Of a stretch of 12,032 bases of DNA, positions 7,668 through 12,032 are shown one piece after another. Source of the DNA: an uncultured Lachnoclostridium sp. (GTDB lineage: Bacteria; Bacillota; Clostridia; Lachnospirales; Lachnospiraceae); contig CATZVV010000032.1 in assembly GCA_958425285.1 (NCBI GenBank), forward strand, positions 1 to 12,032, written 5' to 3'. The translations under genes and the position numbers were made by a program. Positions within the stretch are counted from its first letter, which is position 1. Each line of letters opens with the position of its first letter. Below the pieces are notes generated by a model. The model searched no databases. It was not told the origin of the DNA and saw nothing but the letters and a program-made list of their open reading frames with translations.

Positions 7668-8036
7668 TCAGGATTTTCCGGATCGAAGCATTCCTCCCAT
7701 CATACCTCCCAACGTACATAGTACGAAAACGGACATTAAGTTTGGAATCTGTAAAAAAAGCTGCCGATTTAATATCATGGAAATAATAAGAATGATTACA
7801 AAATATAAGAAACCAATAAGTGCTCCCCATATAAACCTTCTTGATTCCACTCTTTTACTGAACAATAAACCTGCCAAAAAAGAAGAAAATATGTATGCAA
7901 AAATAACCCCTCCATTGACAAAGCCCTGTGAAACATTGAATTTAAAAAGTAAAAATGCCAATATGGCCAATATCAGAAACGTAACGATATACGCTGCAAA
8001 CAAAAATTTGACAATCCCGCTCATTCGCTCCTTCAT
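7668..8036 (-). CDS. TIGR04086-like small membrane protein of unknown function
   Basis: A 122-residue, very hydrophobic protein with four predicted membrane helices at about 9-32, 38-59, 68-90 and 98-117. Short loops include Lys/Arg-rich SKRVESRRF (60-68) between helices 2 and 3, and Gly-rich GGMMGGM occurs at the end of helix 4. The length, four helices and position next to SCIFF genes and yajC agree with the Clostridia family TIGR04086. No catalytic motif or signal peptide is seen. The ATG has GGAGGGG seven bases upstream. It precedes scfA by 86 bases on the same strand, so a link with SCIFF peptide export, sensing or membrane placement is possible but unproven. The family name is recalled from its features, not from a search. 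Confidence 0.8.
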   Translation of the reverse strand: MKERMSGIVKFLFAAYIVTFLILAILAFLLFKFNVSQGFVNGGVIFAYIFSSFLAGLLFSKRVESRRFIWGALIGFLYFVIILIISMILNRQLFLQIPNLMSVFVLCTLGGMMGGMLRSGKS

Positions 8037-8078
8037 GTATACCCCTCCAAAAAATTACTTTGTAAAATTTTATGCATC

Positions 8079-8107
8079 TTTTCTTTTTCATATTCCTATG
8101 CTATAGT
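8079..8107 (+). promoter_or_regulatory. possible promoter of the PHP gene
   Basis: TTTTCT (8079-8084), 17 bases, TATAGT (8102-8107), 31 bases before the start codon. The -10 is good (five of six) and the -35 is poor. An overlapping alternative is TTTTCA-17-TACATT (8085-8113). This 101-base divergent region must also serve the membrane protein gene on the other strand. Confidence 0.38.
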
Positions 8108-8137
8108 TACATTATTAAAGAGAAATGAGGAATATTT

Positions 8138-8968
8138 ATGAATATGATTGATTTACATGTCCATTCCTGTCATTCAGACGGTACACTCACTCCTTCTGAA
8201 CTTGTGGAACTTGCAGTTTCTAAAAATTTGGCTGCCTTCGCTCTGACTGATCACGATACCGTAAATGGAATCCCAGAGGCATTGAGAGCAGCAGAAGGTT
8301 TATCGCTGAAGGTAATTCCCGGGGTAGAATTGTCTACTGATTATAATGGTACCGAAGTCCATATTCTGGGGTACCAGATTGATTATACAGACATTGATCT
8401 TTTGCGCACCCTTGAAGATATTGTAAAAGAACGCGATAACCGGAACATTAAAATGTGTAACAAACTTTGCGAAGCAGGCTACCCAATAACCTATGAAGAG
8501 TTAATGAAAGAATATGGTGACCACGTCATTACAAGAGCACACTTTGCAAAATTTCTTGTTGGACGAGGCGCAATCGATTCTATTGATGCCGCCTTCCGCG
8601 GTCCGTTAAATAACCACTCTCCTTATTTTGTGACACGCAAATACCTGAAACCGGAAGAAGCGGTAGAATTAATTATAAGCAAAGGGGGAATTCCTGTACT
8701 TGCTCACCCGCTTCTTTACAAGCTCTCCGTTTCTGAAATACATGAATTGTGTAAAACTTTATGTGTCTGTGGTCTAAAAGGAATAGAAGCAAAATATTCA
8801 AGCAATAAGGGAAACGACGAAGCCTTTGTCAAAAAAGTAGCAAAAGAACACGGACTCTTTATTACCGGTGGCTCAGATTTTCACGGGGCAAACAAACCAC
8901 ATATACAATTAGGTACCGGAATGGGCAACCTATATGTGCCCGAAACTTTACTGGAAAATTTAAAATAA
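8138..8968 (+). CDS. PHP-domain metal-dependent phosphoesterase (TrpH/YciV-like)
   Basis: A 276-residue PHP phosphoesterase. Metal ligands are visible: DLHVHSCHSDG (His7, His9, Asp14), TDHDT (His39, Asp40), PGVE (Glu64), His75, AHP (His190) and SDFHG (Asp247, His249). The insert at about 95-165 (RDNRN, ITRAHFAKFLV, FRGPL) is typical of the subgroup containing E. coli YciV/TrpH and the 3',5'-nucleotide bisphosphatases, so it likely hydrolyses short nucleotides such as pAp or RNA 5' ends. The exact substrate cannot be read from the sequence. There is no signal peptide. GAGG lies seven bases before the ATG; an in-frame ATG two codons later is an alternative. It is the only plus-strand gene between two minus-strand runs and ends at a two-way terminator. 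Confidence 0.9.
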   Translation: MNMIDLHVHSCHSDGTLTPSELVELAVSKNLAAFALTDHDTVNGIPEALRAAEGLSLKVIPGVELSTDYNGTEVHILGYQIDYTDIDLLRTLEDIVKERDNRNIKMCNKLCEAGYPITYEELMKEYGDHVITRAHFAKFLVGRGAIDSIDAAFRGPLNNHSPYFVTRKYLKPEEAVELIISKGGIPVLAHPLLYKLSVSEIHELCKTLCVCGLKGIEAKYSSNKGNDEAFVKKVAKEHGLFITGGSDFHGANKPHIQLGTGMGNLYVPETLLENLK

Positions 8969-8994
8969 GCAAAAAATCTTTTTATATACATGAA

Positions 8995-9032
8995 AAAAGA
9001 CCAGATTGTGTTACATACACATCTGATCTTTT
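8995..9032. terminator. two-way terminator between PHP gene and yajC
   Basis: AAAAGA-CAGA-TGTG pairs with CACA-TCTG-TCTTTT around a seven-base loop, with one mismatch and one bulged T. The A-rich left arm and T-rich right arm give U-runs in both directions. It lies between the stops of the convergent genes, 26 bases after one and 22 bases after the other. Confidence 0.72.
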
Positions 9033-9054
9033 CAATGTATGAGAAACCCTTTTC

Positions 9055-9330
9055 CTAGGCTTCAGCAGCTTTTTCAACCTCTACAATAGCTTCCTTTTTC
9101 ATAGGAATGCGGCAGTTCTTGTTGCTCCCAAATTCTACGATTACAATATCCTCTGTCATATCAATTACCACACCATAAAAACCAGATGTTGTCAAAATAC
9201 TGTCACCGATTGCAACCGCAGCCAATGTTGCCTCATGTTCCTTCTGTTGTTTTTTCTGCGGGCGAATTGCAAAAAAATAGAACGCTCCAATTACCGCCGC
9301 ATAAACCAAAATCATTAATACCATATTCAT
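9055..9330 (-). CDS. yajC: Sec preprotein translocase subunit YajC
   Basis: A 91-residue protein with one N-terminal membrane helix (about 4-22) followed by the family signature FFAIRPQKKQQKE and a small cytosolic beta-rich domain with GDSILTTSGFYGVV and VEFGSNKNCRIP. YajC associates with the SecDF part of the secretion channel; the precise role is unclear. AAGGAGG lies eight bases before the ATG. It is 51 bases downstream of tgt on the same strand, the usual tgt-yajC arrangement. SecD and secF do not follow here; instead a terminator and a convergent gene do. Confidence 0.95.
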   Translation of the reverse strand: MNMVLMILVYAAVIGAFYFFAIRPQKKQQKEHEATLAAVAIGDSILTTSGFYGVVIDMTEDIVIVEFGSNKNCRIPMKKEAIVEVEKAAEA

Positions 9331-9381
9331 TTCAATTTTCCTCCTTATGATTGATTGGGGTATAAAATTATCTCTTCCAAA

Positions 9382-10530
9382 TCAATTTTTCATACCGTCA
9401 GCATACTGACTGGCCATGCCTTCCAGCTTTCTTTTTTTGTAATCCGAGAACTCACCTTTTTCCAGTGCATCCCGAATTTCTTCCATCATTGTATTATAAA
9501 AATAGAGATTATGCAAGACAATTAATCGAAGACCGAGCATTTCTTTTGCTTTTAACAGATGTCTAATATATGCCCGGCTGTAATGCCTGCATGCCGGGCA
9601 CTTGCAGCCGGGCTCTATTGGTTGTCCATCTGTTTCATATTTCGCTTTCAAAAGATTAACTTTTCCAAAATTGGTATAGGCTTGCCCATGTCTTCCATTC
9701 CTTGCAGGATAAACACAGTCAAAAAAATCTACGCCTCGCTCCACACCTTCGAGTATATTAGCAGGAGTTCCGACGCCCATCAGGTAAACTGGCTTATCCT
9801 GTGGGAGATATGGCACTGTTTCTTCCAATATGTGGTACATTTCCTCGTGACTTTCCCCAACTGCAAGGCCTCCCAGTGCATACCCATCCAATTCCATTTC
9901 ACGAATCCGCTTTGCATGTTCAATCCGAATATCCGCATAAGTGCCACCCTGATTAATGCCAAATAGCATCTGCTGCCGATTAATCGTTTCTTCACAGCAA
10001 TTCAACCTCTGCATCTCCTGCTTGCAGCGTTCTAACCATCTCGTTGTTCGGGCTACTGAGTCCTCCATATATTTCCTTGTAGATGGATTTGGCGGACATT
10101 CATCAAAAGCCATTGCAATTGTCGACGCCAGATTAGATTGTATTTGCATACTCTCCTCGGGACCCATAAAAATTTTTCTGCCATCTACATGTGAATTAAA
10201 ATATACCCCTTCTTCTTTAATTTTGCGCAGACCGGCCAGCGAAAATACCTGAAAACCTCCTGAATCCGTCAGAATTGGACGGTCCCAATTCATAAACTTG
10301 TGCAAGCCTCCCATTTTTCGCACAATCTGATCCCCGGGTCTTACATGCAGATGGTACGTATTTGATAATTCCACCTGCGTTTTAATTTCCTTTAAATCCA
10401 TACTTGAAACGGCACCTTTAATCGCCGCTGCCGTTCCCACGTTCATAAAGACCGGAGTCTCAATAACACCGTGCGGTGTAGTAAAACGTCCTCGTTTGGC
10501 GCGTCCTTCGGTTTTGATTAATTCATACAT
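9382..10530 (-). CDS. tgt: tRNA-guanine(34) transglycosylase (queuine tRNA-ribosyltransferase)
   Basis: A 382-residue TIM-barrel enzyme that swaps guanine 34 of GUN anticodons for preQ1 in queuosine synthesis. Visible: LTDSGGFQVFSL with Asp89 and Ser90 (substrate binding), AFDECPP with Asp143 (general acid), GINQGG (191-196), GGLAVGE (220-226), the nucleophile region DFFDCVYPARNGRHG with Asp271, and a zinc site made of CKCPAC (Cys309, 311, 314) and His340. Length is normal. The ATG directly follows the TAA of the upstream regulator (TAAATG), and the only ribosome-site-like AAAGGG is 11 bases away, so translation is probably coupled to the regulator gene. No other queuosine genes are present. 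Confidence 0.97.
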   Translation of the reverse strand: MYELIKTEGRAKRGRFTTPHGVIETPVFMNVGTAAAIKGAVSSMDLKEIKTQVELSNTYHLHVRPGDQIVRKMGGLHKFMNWDRPILTDSGGFQVFSLAGLRKIKEEGVYFNSHVDGRKIFMGPEESMQIQSNLASTIAMAFDECPPNPSTRKYMEDSVARTTRWLERCKQEMQRLNCCEETINRQQMLFGINQGGTYADIRIEHAKRIREMELDGYALGGLAVGESHEEMYHILEETVPYLPQDKPVYLMGVGTPANILEGVERGVDFFDCVYPARNGRHGQAYTNFGKVNLLKAKYETDGQPIEPGCKCPACRHYSRAYIRHLLKAKEMLGLRLIVLHNLYFYNTMMEEIRDALEKGEFSDYKKRKLEGMASQYADGMKN

Positions 10531-10896
10531 TTATTTGAACCCTTTCATATAGTTCTTTAGACCCTCATAGGTTTCCTCACTAATAACATGCTCCATCCTG
10601 CAGGCATCCTCTTCTGCCGTTTTTTCATCTACTTTTGCAATTTGCACGAGAAAGTCTGTCAAAAATTTATGCCGTCCTAAAATAGCCGCCGCTTCCTTTT
10701 CTCCAGCCTCTGTCAAAACAAGTTCACCACCCGCATCCTTTTTCAGAAAACCGGCATCTTTTAACAATCCCATTGCACGGCTGACACTGGGCTTACTAAA
10801 GCCTAATTCTCTTGCTACATCAATCGAACGAACCGTTCCCTTTTTCTGCTTCAGCATCAATATTGTTTCTAAGTAATTTTCCCCTGACTCGTACAT
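10531..10896 (-). CDS. DtxR/MntR-family metal-dependent transcriptional regulator
   Basis: A 121-residue repressor with an N-terminal winged helix (recognition region about 24-47, SIDVARELGFSKPSVSRAM), a wing ending GGELVLTEAGEKEA (56-69) and a short metal/dimer domain (about 70-120). It lacks the SH3 domain of DtxR, so in size it resembles MntR. The metal site includes His76 (GRHKFL) and CRMEH (Cys99, Glu102, His103), which is closer to the Cys-x-x-Glu-His of DtxR than to the Glu-x-x-Glu-His of MntR; Asn7 stands where DtxR has Met10. Iron or manganese is therefore uncertain. An AAGGA lies 11 bases before the ATG. It is the first gene before tgt, directly abutting it. No metal transporter is nearby. 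Confidence 0.87.
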   Translation of the reverse strand: MYESGENYLETILMLKQKKGTVRSIDVARELGFSKPSVSRAMGLLKDAGFLKKDAGGELVLTEAGEKEAAAILGRHKFLTDFLVQIAKVDEKTAEEDACRMEHVISEETYEGLKNYMKGFK

Positions 10897-10973
10897 TCTA
10901 CACCGTCCTTCCCAATAACCTTTCGTTTGCCTCTTTTATCCGATGCAACAAATCACTAACCTTCTCTATATAG

Positions 10974-11002
10974 AAAAAGACCGAATCACCAGGATCCAGT
11001 CT
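10974..11002 (-). terminator. rho-independent terminator of tRNA-Trp
   Basis: On the minus strand AGACTGGATC pairs with GATTCGGTCT (ten pairs, two of them G-U) around loop CTGGT, followed by five T residues. It begins four bases after the tRNA 3' end and separates the tRNA from the regulator-tgt-yajC run. Confidence 0.88.
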
Positions 11003-11005
11003 AAA

Positions 11006-11076
11006 CAGGGGCGCCAGGAATCGAACCCGGCTCAGGAGTTTTGGAGACTCTTATTCTACCGATGAACTACGCCCCT
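11006..11076 (-). tRNA. trnW: tRNA-Trp (anticodon CCA)
   Basis: A 71-base cloverleaf. The acceptor AGGGGCG pairs fully with CGCCCCT, with discriminator G73 as usual for bacterial tRNA-Trp. The D arm is GTTC/GAAT with a seven-base loop. The anticodon loop CTCCAAA presents CCA. The T arm is CCGGG-TTCGATT-CCTGG. The CCA tail is not encoded. The anticodon stem has four good pairs and an A-C mismatch at 27/43. It is a single gene with its own promoter and terminator. Confidence 0.96.
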
Positions 11077-11105
11077 AGGTATATGAATATAATACTCACT
11101 CGACT

Positions 11106-11134
11106 ATAATACAAAATTTTCTCGGAAATGTCAA
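11106..11134 (-). promoter_or_regulatory. sigma-A promoter of tRNA-Trp
   Basis: Perfect TTGACA (complement of 11129-11134), 17 bases, then TATTAT (complement of 11106-11111), about 30 bases before the mature tRNA 5' end. This is a strong promoter typical of stable RNA genes, preceded by an A/T-rich tract that could act as an UP element. Confidence 0.85.
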
Positions 11135-11177
11135 TCTTTTTTTTCGTTTTCTTAGAAACTCTTAGAAGCTGTGTTTT

Positions 11178-11196
11178 ATTGCAAAATATTTGTAAT
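11178..11196. promoter_or_regulatory. candidate operator dyad of the LysR-type regulator
   Basis: An interrupted palindrome, ATTGCAAA-ATA-TTTGTAAT, with seven of eight bases matching in each arm. Its right arm covers the -35 of the LysR gene promoter. A site there fits self-repression, common for LysR regulators. The central T-N11-A positions are G and T, so it is not a textbook LysR box. Confidence 0.45.
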
Positions 11197-11218
11197 TCAA
11201 TACCAAACAAGTTATACT
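11190..11218 (+). promoter_or_regulatory. sigma-A promoter of the LysR gene
   Basis: TTGTAA (11190-11195), 17 bases, TATACT (11213-11218), 28 bases before the start codon. It diverges from the tRNA-Trp promoter, whose -35 ends about 55 bases away. Confidence 0.65.
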
Positions 11219-11246
11219 ATAAACGAAAAGCGAATGGAGGTTGATT

Positions 11247-12032
11247 ATGACTCTACAACAATTAAAATATGCAATTACAACAGCAGAGCAAGGTTCTATC
11301 AGCGAAGCAGCAAAAGTTTGTTTTGTTTCGCAGCCTACTCTTTCCAATGCACTTCGTGATTTAGAAAACGAATTAGAATTTCAAATCTTTCATCGTACAA
11401 ATAAAGGGATTCATATCACAGAAGAAGGAACAGAATTTCTTGGTTATGCCAGACAGGTAAAGGAACAATCGGATCTTTTAGAGGAGCGTTACCTGCATGG
11501 CAACCCAAGGAAACAACGATTTTCCGTCTCGACCCAGCATTATTCCTTTGCCGTTAATGCCTTTGTAGAACTAATTAAGCGCTACGGTATTGATGAGTAT
11601 GATTTCACTCTTAGAGAAACCAAAACTCATGATATTATTGAAGATGTTAAACTATTGCGAAGTGAAATCGGCATTCTATACCTGAATCATTTTAACCGTT
11701 CTGTCATCCTTAAACTTCTGGGTGAAAGTGATTTGATTTTTACTCCGCTATTTACAGCCAAGCCGCATGTCTTCATTTCCACCGGAAATCCTCTGGCTTC
11801 TCTCCATGAAGTAACTTTGGAGCAGTTAGCACCTTTTCCATGTCTGACTTTTGAACAAGGAACCTATAACTCCTTTTACTTTTCAGAAGAAATCTTAAGT
11901 ACATTGGAACATGCCAAAAATATACGAGTCAGTGACCGCGCCACTCTCTTTAATCTCTTAATTGGTTTAAATGGATATACAATTTCCAGCGGGGTACTGG
12001 ACGCTGAACTAAACGGAAGAGATATTGTCGCT
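11247..12032 (+). CDS. LysR-family transcriptional regulator (3' end beyond window)
   Basis: 262 codons, open at the window edge. The N-terminus is a LysR winged helix: MTLQQLKYAITTAEQGSISE, AAKVCFVSQPTLSNALRDLE (recognition helix about 28-40), then IFHRTNKGIHITEEGTEFL (48-66). A linker helix leads into a periplasmic-binding-type effector domain from about 92 (RFSVSTQHYSFA, then LRSEIGILYL and FTAKPHVFISTGNPLA). About 30-40 residues are probably missing relative to the usual 295-305. The ligand cannot be told. TGGAGG lies six bases before the ATG, and a promoter with a dyad lies upstream. Its target genes are not visible; the tRNA gene is the divergent neighbour and an unlikely target. Confidence 0.93.
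   Translation, partial: MTLQQLKYAITTAEQGSISEAAKVCFVSQPTLSNALRDLENELEFQIFHRTNKGIHITEEGTEFLGYARQVKEQSDLLEERYLHGNPRKQRFSVSTQHYSFAVNAFVELIKRYGIDEYDFTLRETKTHDIIEDVKLLRSEIGILYLNHFNRSVILKLLGESDLIFTPLFTAKPHVFISTGNPLASLHEVTLEQLAPFPCLTFEQGTYNSFYFSEEILSTLEHAKNIRVSDRATLFNLLIGLNGYTISSGVLDAELNGRDIVA

Noticed and set aside
7636..7830. 64-codon minus-strand frame overlapping the end of the membrane protein gene
   Set aside because: Out-of-frame shadow of the TIGR04086-like gene, with no homology signal I recognise.
9956..10252. Plus-strand frame of 98 codons inside tgt
   Set aside because: Antisense to a highly conserved Tgt region containing catalytic motifs; it is a shadow.
10897..10973. Promoter search before the DtxR-like gene
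   Set aside because: Only scattered weak hexamers (such as GATAAA) without a paired -35 at the right distance; not enough to call a site.
11162..11359. Short frames on both strands over the LysR start
   Set aside because: Both overlap the clear LysR helix-turn-helix coding sequence and its promoter in other frames; neither has a ribosome site that would favour it.
1..12032. Search for CRISPR repeats, insertion sequences, riboswitch leaders or phage genes
   Set aside because: No repeated spacer pattern, transposase, terminal inverted repeats, or recognised riboswitch core was seen; intergenic spaces are short and mostly explained by promoters and terminators.

Overview
The window reads as a low-GC, Gram-positive, flagellated member of the Clostridia, most likely a motile Lachnospiraceae-type gut bacterium. 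This is inferred from the SCIFF peptide and its maturase, the mbl-flhO-flhP gene order shared with Bacillus, A/T-rich intergenic DNA, strong AGGAGG-type ribosome sites and sigma-A promoters. Nearly all genes lie on the minus strand. Only a PHP-domain gene and a LysR-type regulator lie on the plus strand. I see no mobile element, CRISPR array, rRNA or prophage.

Reading the minus strand from its upstream end (high coordinates): a tRNA-Trp gene with its own promoter and terminator stands next to, and diverges from, a LysR regulator that runs off the window (11247-12032). Next comes a DtxR/MntR-like metal-responsive regulator whose stop codon directly abuts tgt (queuine tRNA-ribosyltransferase), followed by yajC (Sec translocase accessory subunit). 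A convergent plus-strand PHP phosphoesterase gene (8138-8968) interrupts the minus-strand run, with a two-way terminator between it and yajC.

The minus-strand run resumes with a four-helix membrane protein (TIGR04086-like). A 46-codon gene for the SCIFF ribosomal peptide precursor (six Cys) follows, then the radical SAM/SPASM enzyme that installs thioether crosslinks in it. This is the most interesting part of the window: a known but functionally obscure RiPP system, with a precursor gene short enough to be missed by routine calling.

A strong sigma-A promoter then drives mbl (actin-like cell-shape protein), followed by two flagellar rod genes (flhO/flgF-like and flhP/flgG) and a single-domain FlgJ-type rod-binding protein, ending at a clear terminator. 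The last minus-strand genes are recD2 (5'-3' DNA helicase) and the 5' end of comF (competence/phosphoribosyltransferase family), cut off by the window edge.

The genes fall into functional blocks: tRNA modification plus secretion (tgt-yajC), RiPP production (membrane protein-scfA-scfB), cell shape plus flagellar rod (mbl-flhO-flhP-flgJ), and DNA processing (recD2-comF). Intergenic gaps over 100 bases are the scfA-scfB gap, the scfB-mbl promoter region, the PHP/TIGR04086 divergent region, the stretch between the regulator and the tRNA, and the tRNA/LysR divergent region. No gene-free stretch exceeds 300 bases.
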